From Winogradskyella sp. (lineage in GTDB: Bacteria > Bacteroidota > Bacteroidia > Flavobacteriales > Flavobacteriaceae), in NCBI GenBank assembly GCA_013002225.1, contig JABDKL010000071.1, positions 1 through 53,141 of the forward strand: 53,141 nt of DNA. The letters run 5' to 3'. Position numbers and translations under genes: made by a program. Positions within the stretch are counted from its first letter, which is position 1. The number at the start of each line of letters is the position of its first letter. The notes beneath the pieces were generated by a model, which was not told the origin of the DNA, did no database searches, and saw only the letters and a program-made list of their open reading frames with translations. Below are positions 19,628-27,003 of this stretch, one piece after another.

Positions 19628-19903
19628 ATGTATTTAGAAATTGTATCACCTGAAGCAACACTATTTAGTGGAGAAGTAGAATCTGTTACTGTACCTGGTG
19701 TTAATGGTGAATTTGAAATGTTGCAAAATCACGCACCAATTGTCTCTATTCTTAAAGAAGGGCATATTAAGGTTGCTGGATCTGTAACATTAGAGGAAGG
19801 TGTAGAAGATAAATTTACTAAATCTGACAGAGGTGTGTGGTTATCGATCAACTCTGGAACTATTGAGTTAAAGGATAATAAGCTAATTATCTTAGCAGAT
19901 TAA
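19628..19903 (+). CDS. atpC: F-type ATP synthase subunit epsilon, short form
   Basis: The 91-residue protein contains only the N-terminal beta-sandwich of epsilon ('MYLEIVSPEATLFSGEVESVTVPGVNGEFEMLQNH' type start; 'HAPIVSIL'; 'SGTIELKDNKLIILAD' at the end). The two-helix C-terminal domain that inhibits ATP hydrolysis in E. coli is absent, so rotary coupling should remain but that kind of inhibition should not. It follows atpD by 62 bases and ends at a strong terminator. Confidence 0.97.
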   Translation: MYLEIVSPEATLFSGEVESVTVPGVNGEFEMLQNHAPIVSILKEGHIKVAGSVTLEEGVEDKFTKSDRGVWLSINSGTIELKDNKLIILAD

Positions 19904-19924
19904 TTATCTTAAATATATACTTAT

Positions 19925-19957
19925 AAAAAACGCGAAGCTAAATGCTTCGCGTTTTTT
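19925..19957. terminator. Bidirectional terminator between atpC and the GNAT gene
   Basis: A perfect inverted repeat AAAAAACGCGAAGC / GCTTCGCGTTTTTT with a TAAAT loop. The A-run and T-run flanks let it serve both converging transcripts. Confidence 0.9.
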
Positions 19958-19981
19958 TATATTCTGCTTTATTTACTTTCT

Positions 19982-20548
19982 TTATTGCCATCTCCAGATG
20001 ATAAGCTCCCAGTTTTCATTATGGTCTACGTGACTATCCAAAACTTCAAACCCTACTGACAAATGTGCCTCTAAAGACCGTTTATTCCTTGCATTTACTT
20101 CCGTAATTAAGGCATCATAATTTTTCTGTAGAGCAGATCTATAATTACGATATAGTTTTCTAAATAGTCCTTTCCCGCGATGCGCCTTATCTATGCAGAT
20201 TTGTCCCATGATTAGATACTGTAAATCATCCATATTTTTTGAAGCAAGAACTTCATCTATATGGTTAAACATACTCTGTAATACCGGAACGTCTTCTCTA
20301 TACGTATTTAACATACATAAAGCGTAACCAATAACTCTATCATTTTGTTTGGCAATAAAGTGCGGGCAGGCACTATTCATCTTCTTCAATACTTCAAAAG
20401 TATGCTCTACAGACACAAACCCCTCTTTTTGTTTTAAATCCTCAGTTAAGCTGTGCTTTAAATTAGAATGCTGTAAATCTAAAATTTGGTCTAATTCTTT
20501 ATCTGTTGAAACTCGTTTATATATGATTTCTGTTTCTATATCAGTCAT
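19982..20548 (-). CDS. GNAT-family N-acetyltransferase
   Basis: At 188 residues this fits a single GNAT domain. Motif A is visible as 'MGQICIDKAHRGKGLFRKLY' (residues ~118-137) with the acetyl-CoA-binding RGKG loop, followed by 'LITEVNARNKRSLEAHLSVGFEVLD', the usual motif B. The acceptor is unknown. It is transcribed towards atpC, and lies 61 bases downstream of the LexA-like gene on the same strand, so the two could share a transcript. Confidence 0.9.
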   Translation of the reverse strand: MTDIETEIIYKRVSTDKELDQILDLQHSNLKHSLTEDLKQKEGFVSVEHTFEVLKKMNSACPHFIAKQNDRVIGYALCMLNTYREDVPVLQSMFNHIDEVLASKNMDDLQYLIMGQICIDKAHRGKGLFRKLYRNYRSALQKNYDALITEVNARNKRSLEAHLSVGFEVLDSHVDHNENWELIIWRWQ

Positions 20549-20609
20549 GCAAATAAATACCTTGTAATTTGTATAATCTATGAGGTATTAAAGATACTTA
20601 ATTTATCAC

Positions 20610-21380
20610 TTACTGCATACGTTTTACGGCTTCAAGTTCTACTTGCAACTCTTGAAACATTGACATAATACTACTTAGTTTTAATTCCTTTTCGTCATAC
20701 TCCTGAGTATTTATACAACACGTAAATTCCCAGAGCTCTAAAATATTTTCTTTGGAAACCAAATAAGGTTTATAAGCTTTGTTATCCGAACTTAATTGCA
20801 GGTTAGCAGTATCATTTTGGAGCACATAAATACGTTTGTAAACCAAACCATCATCTTTAGTTAAAACCACGTAGGTTCTTCCATTTTTTACCTCCTCAAT
20901 AGTATCTAAAAACTTTGCTACTATAAAAGCCCCTTCTTTTACAGGTAACATTGAATCTCCTTGTATAGGAAATGCACGATGCGTCCCAGTTGGCAGAAAC
21001 GGTAATTTAATTTTTTGAAGTTGTTCAATATATTCCGGATCGTCATATCCAGATAAATAACCAGCCGAAGCTTTTGCTGGGATAATCTCTATTAAATCTT
21101 CATTATCGTCACTTACAGTTACAGGAAACAATACACGCTTATTTCCTACCTCTATAAAAGAGGTGTCTTTTGCTTTTCGTAGATCATTTTTTACCAATAT
21201 ATCTATGGGAATATTAAAATAATTAGACAAATCTATCAGTCGTTCAATTGGCGGCTCGCTTCTCCCCTCTTCATAAGAACCTACCACTGAGCGCGTCCAT
21301 TCCAATTCGTCTGCAAAACGTTCTTGAGAAAGTTTTCTCAAGGTTCGCAGATGCTTAATATTAACCTGTATGGGTTTCAT
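20610..21380 (-). CDS. LexA-like self-cleaving repressor (XRE-type HTH + S24 peptidase)
   Basis: The 256-residue protein joins an XRE-type helix-turn-helix (residues ~5-62, 'LRTLRKLSQERFADELEW', 'RSVVGSYEEGRSEPP') to an S24/LexA peptidase domain (~85-220). All self-cleavage elements are visible: the cleavage bond Ala106-Gly107 in 'AKASAGYL', Ser143 in 'IQGDSMLP', and Lys182 in 'LVYKRIY'. Spacings of 37 and 39 residues match those of LexA (35 and 37). A C-terminal tail of ~30 residues is probably helical. It is divergent from the DnaE/DinB/YedK operon and is its obvious regulator: RecA filaments on damaged DNA would trigger cleavage and derepression (inference from family). The HTH is XRE-type rather than the winged helix of classical LexA. 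Confidence 0.92.
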   Translation of the reverse strand: MKPIQVNIKHLRTLRKLSQERFADELEWTRSVVGSYEEGRSEPPIERLIDLSNYFNIPIDILVKNDLRKAKDTSFIEVGNKRVLFPVTVSDDNEDLIEIIPAKASAGYLSGYDDPEYIEQLQKIKLPFLPTGTHRAFPIQGDSMLPVKEGAFIVAKFLDTIEEVKNGRTYVVLTKDDGLVYKRIYVLQNDTANLQLSSDNKAYKPYLVSKENILELWEFTCCINTQEYDEKELKLSSIMSMFQELQVELEAVKRMQ

Positions 21381-21408
21381 TATAATTTTGCTTTAACATT
21401 TATTACTA

Positions 21409-21416
21409 CAAATATA
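21409..21416 (-). promoter_or_regulatory. Probable -7 box of the LexA-like gene
   Basis: On the minus strand this reads TATATTTG, matching TAnnTTTG, 29 bases from the start codon. It lies 12 bases from the palindrome at 21428-21440, so the repressor could control its own gene. Confidence 0.5.
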
Positions 21417-21427
21417 AGCAACAAAAA

Positions 21428-21440
21428 CTACATATAGTAG
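21428..21440. promoter_or_regulatory. Candidate operator palindrome between the LexA-like gene and dnaE-type gene
   Basis: CTAC-ATATA-GTAG is a perfect inverted repeat lying between the two divergent -7 boxes and ending 1 base before the plus-strand box. A related half-site ACTACA also occurs at 21405-21410, 22 bases (about two helical turns) from the ACTACA at 21427. Position strongly suggests the binding site of the adjacent repressor, but this is inference. Confidence 0.45.
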
Positions 21441-21441
21441 C

Positions 21442-21449
21442 TAATTTTG
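21442..21449 (+). promoter_or_regulatory. Probable -7 box of the DnaE/DinB/YedK operon
   Basis: TAATTTTG matches TAnnTTTG. The transcription start would lie only a few bases before the ATG at 21459, so the message would be nearly leaderless. Confidence 0.5.
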
Positions 21450-21458
21450 TTAATCCTT

Positions 21459-24400
21459 ATGTACTTAAATTGTCACACATATTACAGTCTGCGCTACGGC
21501 ACTATTAAACCAGAGCAATTGCTTGCTATTGCTTCAGAAAACGGTGTACAGACTCTAGCTCTAACAGATATAAATACTACATCTGCTTGTTTAGATATTG
21601 TAAGACTTTCAAAAAAATACAAGGTAAAACCTGTACTTGGTGTTGATTTTAGAAATCACGCACAACAGCAATTTATTCTTATTGCAAAAAACAATAACGG
21701 TTTTCAGAACATAAACAGGTATCTGTCTAAATTTCTCCACAATCACGATTTAGCGATCCCTGAGCGACCAGACGAAAATTTAGATGACTGTTTTGTTATT
21801 TATCCATTTCAAAAAGGAAAAAGCTTTCATCTAAAACAGAATGAATTTTTGGGAATTTCCCCAAATGACCTCAACCATTTAAAGTTTTCAAAATGGAGTA
21901 AACACCGTGATAAACTCGTAGTATTAAAAACGGTTTCGTTTCAGAACAAAAAAGGATTTAATACCCATCGCTTACTTAGAGCTATAGATAATAATACCCT
22001 TTTAAGTAAGCTTCCAAAAATCCAAGAAGGTAGTGAAAGCGACGTAATGTTACCTTATAACGAATTATGCGAAATCTATTCTGAGTTTCCGAAAGTTATT
22101 AGCAATACAGAGCAACTTTTAAATACGTGTAATATTCATTTTGATTTTGAACATACCGAATCCAAAAATCAAAAATGTCTTACCGAGAGTAAAACATCAG
22201 ATTACAATTTATTAAAAAAACTCACTTACGATGGTATTAATTATAGATACGGAAATACTCCGAAAGCCATAATTTATGAACGTATAGAGAAGGAACTTAG
22301 CATTATAAAGCAGAAAAATTTTGTGTCCTATTTTCTTATAAATTGGAAAATTTTAGAGTACGCACGCAGTAAAAATTACTATTATGTTGGTCGTGGAAGT
22401 GGAGCAAACAGCATCGTAGCCTATTTACTGCGCATAACAGATGTAGACCCTATTGAGCTGGACCTCTATTTTGAACGTTTTATTAACCTGTTTCGTCAAA
22501 ACCCGCCCGACTTCGATATTGATTTTTCATGGAGAGACAGGGACGACGTTACAAATTACATCTTCAAAACCTTTAAGCATACCGCACTTATAACCGTGTA
22601 TAATACTTTTAAATTTAGAGCTTCGGTACGTGAACTGGGTAAAGTTTTTGGATTGCCAAAAGCAGAAATGGATAAACTTACACGCGGAAAATATAGCATT
22701 AACGAGCTGGACAGCTTATCGCAACTGGTGATAAAGTATGCAGAATATATTCAAGGCTTTCCTAACTATTTAGGTATTCATGCAGGTGGTATTTTAATTT
22801 CAGAACAACCCATTCATTATTATGGAGCAACTTTTATGCCTCCAAAAGGCTTTGCTACTACACAATTTGATATGGTTGTTGCAGAAGATATAGGGCTTTA
22901 TAAATTCGATATTTTAAGTCAACGTGGTTTAGGAAAAATAAAGGAAGCTGTAGAAATTATAGATAAAAACTACACAGAACAACCACCTGTTGATATTCAT
23001 AATATCAAAAAATTTAAACAAGACGAGCGTATAAAACACCTCTTAAAAAACGCCAGGGCTATTGGCTGTTTCTATGTAGAATCTCCTGCTATGCGCATGC
23101 TTCTAAAAAAATTACAGGTAGATAACTATTTGGGGTTAGTAGCCGCAAGCTCTGTAATTAGACCTGGTGTTGCTAAAAGCGGAATGATGCGCGAATATAT
23201 TCTGCGCTATCGCTATCCCGAAAAGCGAAAAGAAGCACATCCGGTTTTAATGCGCATAATGCCCGAAACCTATGGCGTTATGGTATACCAAGAAGATGTT
23301 ATTAAAGTAGCACACCATTTTGGTGGATTAGATTTGGGAGAATCCGATATGCTACGTCGTGGTATGTCTGGTAAATTTAGATCACGTGCCGAATTTTTAA
23401 AGGTGAAACAGAAGTTTTTCGACAACTGTAAAAACGATGGTAAACCACACGAATTGGTAGTAGATATATGGAGACAAATTGAAAGTTTTGCCGGTTATGC
23501 TTTTGCCAAAGGACATTCGGCATCTTACGCTGTAGAAAGCTACCAAAGCCTATTCTTAAAAGCGTATTATCCACTAGAATATATGACGGCTACCATAAAC
23601 AATTTTGGTGGCTTTTATAGCACAGAACTTTATGTACATGAAGCACGTATGCATGGTGGGATTGTTGAAGCCCCATGTATTAACACATCTTTCAATCAAG
23701 CCGTTATTAAAAAAAACACTATTTATATAGGTTTTATGTTTTTACAATCTTTTGAATCTAACACCACGCAACGCATCCTTAATGAACGCAATCAGAATGG
23801 TGCATTTGCATCTCTCGATGATTTTATAGAGCGTGTCCCCATTTCTATAGAGCAAATTTCAATCCTTATAAAAATTAATGCTTTTAGGTTTACAGGAATT
23901 AATAAGCGCGAATTATTATGGGAGGCGCATTTAAAAATCAGTAAAACCGTAATCCAAGAAGAGGTTAACACACTATTTCAAACGCCACGCATTAATTATA
24001 ATACACCAGAGTTACCAAGTACGGCTTTAGAGAATGCTTTTGACGAAATTGAAATTTTAGGCTTTCCGCTTTGCAATCCTTTTTACCTCTTAGACAAATC
24101 TTCTACAAGTACGCTTCGTGCTAAACATTTAATACGGTTAGAAGGAAAGTATATAAAAATCGAAGGTTATCTCGTTACCACAAAACGCACCAGTACTTCT
24201 ACTGGTAAACAGATGTATTTTGGGACATTTTTAGATCGTGATGGTGATTTCATTGATACTGTTCACTTCCCTCCCATTGCAGCAAAATTTCCTTTTAGAG
24301 GAAAAGGTATATATGAGATCATAGGAAAAGTACTGATTGAGTTTGATTGTGTCAGTATTGAAGTTTCAACGTTTGAACGACTGGCAATTATTGAAGACCC

Positions 24401-24479
24401 TCGATATTCTATAAAATCAGAAAATCCTACGTTTCAGAAAAAAAGAAGTTTTAAAGACCTTAAAGCCAGCTATGACTAA
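21459..24479 (+). CDS. Error-prone DnaE-type DNA polymerase III alpha subunit
   Basis: This C-family polymerase has 1006 residues from ATG 21459 (a TTG four codons upstream lies inside the -7 box and is less likely). It is shorter than replicative DnaE (~1160). An N-terminal PHP domain is present but altered: 'LNCHTYYSLRYG' lacks the first metal-binding His of HxH and 'LTDIN' replaces TDH. The polymerase centre is intact: Asp351 and Asp353 in 'PPDFDIDF', Asp484 in 'YKFDILSQRG', plus 'MLRRGMSGK' and 'GYAFAKGHSASYAVESY'. A C-terminal OB fold ('KIEGYLVTTKRTSTSTGKQ') follows. It overlaps the Y-family gene by 8 bases and is divergent from the LexA-like gene, the setting of a damage-induced translesion polymerase (DnaE2-like role). 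Confidence 0.92.
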   Translation: MYLNCHTYYSLRYGTIKPEQLLAIASENGVQTLALTDINTTSACLDIVRLSKKYKVKPVLGVDFRNHAQQQFILIAKNNNGFQNINRYLSKFLHNHDLAIPERPDENLDDCFVIYPFQKGKSFHLKQNEFLGISPNDLNHLKFSKWSKHRDKLVVLKTVSFQNKKGFNTHRLLRAIDNNTLLSKLPKIQEGSESDVMLPYNELCEIYSEFPKVISNTEQLLNTCNIHFDFEHTESKNQKCLTESKTSDYNLLKKLTYDGINYRYGNTPKAIIYERIEKELSIIKQKNFVSYFLINWKILEYARSKNYYYVGRGSGANSIVAYLLRITDVDPIELDLYFERFINLFRQNPPDFDIDFSWRDRDDVTNYIFKTFKHTALITVYNTFKFRASVRELGKVFGLPKAEMDKLTRGKYSINELDSLSQLVIKYAEYIQGFPNYLGIHAGGILISEQPIHYYGATFMPPKGFATTQFDMVVAEDIGLYKFDILSQRGLGKIKEAVEIIDKNYTEQPPVDIHNIKKFKQDERIKHLLKNARAIGCFYVESPAMRMLLKKLQVDNYLGLVAASSVIRPGVAKSGMMREYILRYRYPEKRKEAHPVLMRIMPETYGVMVYQEDVIKVAHHFGGLDLGESDMLRRGMSGKFRSRAEFLKVKQKFFDNCKNDGKPHELVVDIWRQIESFAGYAFAKGHSASYAVESYQSLFLKAYYPLEYMTATINNFGGFYSTELYVHEARMHGGIVEAPCINTSFNQAVIKKNTIYIGFMFLQSFESNTTQRILNERNQNGAFASLDDFIERVPISIEQISILIKINAFRFTGINKRELLWEAHLKISKTVIQEEVNTLFQTPRINYNTPELPSTALENAFDEIEILGFPLCNPFYLLDKSSTSTLRAKHLIRLEGKYIKIEGYLVTTKRTSTSTGKQMYFGTFLDRDGDFIDTVHFPPIAAKFPFRGKGIYEIIGKVLIEFDCVSIEVSTFERLAIIEDPRYSIKSENPTFQKKRSFKDLKASYD

Positions 24480-25689
24480 TAATCGCTCTATAGTACATAT
24501 GGATTTAGATACCTTTTTTGTATCGTGCGAACGCTTAAAAGACAGTCGTCTTATTGGTAAACCTGTACTTATTGGTGGCACTAGCGATAGAGGTGTTGTG
24601 GCTTCTTGTAGCTATGAAGCACGTAAATTTGGAGTGCATTCTGCTATGCCCATGCGCATGGCGAAACAACTTTGTCCAGAGGCTATTGTATTAAGAGGTA
24701 ACTCGGGTATTTATACCAAGTTTTCACAAAATGTAACTGATGTTATTAAGGAAAGTGTACCTCTTTATGAAAAAACATCTATTGATGAGTTTTATATAGA
24801 CCTTACTGGTATGGACAAGTTTTTTGGCTGTCACAAATTAGCTTCAGAATTACGCCAACGCATTATAAAAGAAACTGGCCTGCCTATTTCTTTTGGGCTA
24901 TCACTTAACAAAACCGTTTCAAAAATCGCAACTGGCGAAGCTAAACCCAACAATGAAATAAGGGTTTTGTCTGGTACCGAAAAACCGTTTTTAGCACCAC
25001 TTTCAGTCAAAAAAATCCCAATGGTAGGCAACGTTACCTATAAGTCGCTTTGCGATTTAGGCGTAAAGCGCATTAAAACTGTACAGGACATGCCTATGGA
25101 ACTCATGCATAAAGTGCTTGGTAAAAACGGATTGGTGATCTGGAAAAAAGCAAATGGTATAGACAATAGTCCTGTAATACAATACCATGAACGTAAATCT
25201 ATTTCTACGGAGCGCACGTTTGGGCAAGACACAACAGATGTACATAAACTAAGAGGTTTGGTAATTGCTATGACAGAGAATTTAGCATATCAATTACGTC
25301 GAGGCCATAAGTTAACAGCTTGTGTTACATTTAAGATCAGGTATTCCGATTTTCAAACCTATACCCAACAACAACGCATTCCGTATAGTGCTATGGACCA
25401 CACTATAATTCCTGTGGTATTAGACCTATTTAAAAAACTCTATAATAGAAGGCTTTTGGTAAGACTTATAGGTGTGCGTTTTAGTCATTTAGTAGAAGGA
25501 GGCCATCAGGTTAACTTATTTGAGGATAACGAAATGCACCTTAACCTAAGTAATGCTATGGATAAAATGCGCGAGCGCTACGGAGACCGAGCAGTTATGA
25601 GTGCTGCCGGAATGGAAGCTAAAACTATTAGTCGCTGGAATCCTTTTACAGGCGAGCCTCCTCCGCTTTTAGCAAACAGGCACCAATAA
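24472..25689 (+). CDS. Y-family DNA polymerase (DinB/UmuC type)
   Basis: At 405 residues this is a complete Y-family translesion polymerase. Catalytic acids are present: Asp11 in 'HMDLDTFFV', Asp105-Glu106 in 'SIDEFYID', with Phe16 at the steric-gate position. The little-finger domain follows ('RKSISTERTFGQDT'). Residues 346-350 (QVNLF) form a beta-clamp-binding motif. Because the catalytic residues are kept, it is not the inactive ImuB of ImuA-ImuB-DnaE2 systems. The start overlaps the end of the DnaE-type gene by 8 bases, indicating coupled translation; the yedK-like gene follows 23 bases later. Confidence 0.95.
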   Translation: MTNNRSIVHMDLDTFFVSCERLKDSRLIGKPVLIGGTSDRGVVASCSYEARKFGVHSAMPMRMAKQLCPEAIVLRGNSGIYTKFSQNVTDVIKESVPLYEKTSIDEFYIDLTGMDKFFGCHKLASELRQRIIKETGLPISFGLSLNKTVSKIATGEAKPNNEIRVLSGTEKPFLAPLSVKKIPMVGNVTYKSLCDLGVKRIKTVQDMPMELMHKVLGKNGLVIWKKANGIDNSPVIQYHERKSISTERTFGQDTTDVHKLRGLVIAMTENLAYQLRRGHKLTACVTFKIRYSDFQTYTQQQRIPYSAMDHTIIPVVLDLFKKLYNRRLLVRLIGVRFSHLVEGGHQVNLFEDNEMHLNLSNAMDKMRERYGDRAVMSAAGMEAKTISRWNPFTGEPPPLLANRHQ

Positions 25690-25712
25690 AAATCATTTTA
25701 TTAAATTAGAGC

Positions 25713-26447
25713 ATGTGTTATTCGACCGCTTTACGCAAACAAAAAGAACAAATTGAAAAAGAACTAAAACAGCAACAAATTAGGGCAGAGTTCAGTTCTA
25801 CAAGCCAATTTCAACCCTATTACCACTTAAACGGCTTTACTTACGGAAATTTGCACATTATAAAAATGGATGATACCGAAACAATTTTTGATGCCAAATG
25901 GGGCTTAATACCAGACTGGGCTATACATAACCCGGAGAATTTCAGAAAAAAAAGTAACACGCTAAATGCAAGATCCGAGAGTATTTTTGAAAGAGCATCC
26001 TATAAAGAAAGTGCGGCCAACAAAAGATGTTTAATCTTAGCCGATGGTTTTTTTGAGCCACACCATGAAAATGGACAGGCAATTCCATATTTCTGCTTTC
26101 AACCCACAACCGAAAACCCAACCGGCAGTTTATTTTTATTCGCTGGATTATATAATGAATTAGAAGAGAATAACCTAACGGCAACTATCCTCACAACACA
26201 AGCAAATGCTTTTTTTGAAGAAGTCCACAATAAAGGTAAGCGCATGCCATTAATATTAGATAATCACTATTTTGAAGACTGGTTAGATGAAGGTATTAGC
26301 GAGCAGGAAATTAACGAAATAATAGCTATCGGTTTTACAAAAACTGAATTTAAGGCACATCCTGTCAGTAAAGATTTATATAAAAAAGGTATTGACACCA
26401 ATAAGCCTTATATTGTTGAAGAAGTACAGAAAGACACACTTTTTTAA
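25713..26447 (+). CDS. yedK: SOS-response-associated peptidase / abasic-site crosslinking protein (SRAP, YedK/HMCES type)
   Basis: SRAP proteins form a thiazolidine crosslink through Cys2 with abasic sites in single-stranded DNA and so shield them. All active-site residues can be located in this 244-residue protein: Cys2 in 'MCYSTAL', Asn85 in 'TLNARSESI', Glu115 in 'ADGFFEPHH' and His172 in 'EVHNKGKRMPLIL'. Spacing agrees with E. coli YedK. It is the third gene of the operon with the two polymerases, which links lesion bypass to abasic-site protection under control of the LexA-like repressor. Confidence 0.95.
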   Translation: MCYSTALRKQKEQIEKELKQQQIRAEFSSTSQFQPYYHLNGFTYGNLHIIKMDDTETIFDAKWGLIPDWAIHNPENFRKKSNTLNARSESIFERASYKESAANKRCLILADGFFEPHHENGQAIPYFCFQPTTENPTGSLFLFAGLYNELEENNLTATILTTQANAFFEEVHNKGKRMPLILDNHYFEDWLDEGISEQEINEIIAIGFTKTEFKAHPVSKDLYKKGIDTNKPYIVEEVQKDTLF

Positions 26448-26500
26448 CCAATAGCAACTAAATTAAGCAAATTAGATTTCAGAATAATTTAATCTTACCA

Positions 26501-26944
26501 ATGCAAGATATCTTTGTAACCATAGCCAGATTTCAATATTCCACTGAAGCCCAGATTGTAAAAGGGCGTTTGGAGGCTGATGGTATTCAGGTATTTTTAA
26601 AAGATAATATTACCATTGACACTGACCCTTTAGTGAGCAATGCTATTGGTGGCATAAAATTAAAAGTGCGAACCGAAGACGAAAAGGAAGCCCGAGACAT
26701 TTTAAAATCCATTAAAGCTTACGCTGTAGATAATAATGGACAATCTATAGTTTGCCCTAATTGTGGAAAAAATGAAGTAGAAATGTACTCTACTATTGAT
26801 AGTTTAAAATCATTTTTAGCATTCCTACTCGGTTTAGTAACCTTCACACTACCGTTTCATACACGTTATAAATATGTTTGCGAGAATTGTAAAACCGAAT
26901 TTTCAACTAAAGAGCGAAAAAGTCATTTGCGCCGCATTAAATAA
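26501..26944 (+). CDS. DUF2007 domain protein with C-terminal zinc ribbon
   Basis: The 147-residue product starts with a DUF2007-type signal-transducing-like domain ('VTIARFQYSTEAQIVKGRLEADGI', 'GGIKLKVRTEDEKEARDIL', residues ~1-72). A split zinc ribbon follows: CPNC near residue 86 and CENC near 128. Between them is a hydrophobic stretch (FLAFLLGLVTFTLPF) that could be a membrane segment or hydrophobic core. It follows yedK by 53 bases on the same strand and may be part of that transcript or independent. Function unknown. Confidence 0.8.
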   Translation: MQDIFVTIARFQYSTEAQIVKGRLEADGIQVFLKDNITIDTDPLVSNAIGGIKLKVRTEDEKEARDILKSIKAYAVDNNGQSIVCPNCGKNEVEMYSTIDSLKSFLAFLLGLVTFTLPFHTRYKYVCENCKTEFSTKERKSHLRRIK

Positions 26945-27003
26945 ATATTACAAGTGCTTCTTCATCGGTTTCATTACTGCAATGATTTCTATCAAAACTG
27001 TGC

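Noticed and set aside
20610-21380. Prophage CI-type repressor marking a phage remnant
   Set aside because: The architecture is phage-like, but no phage genes, integrase or att-like repeats occur nearby and the divergent genes are lesion-bypass enzymes.
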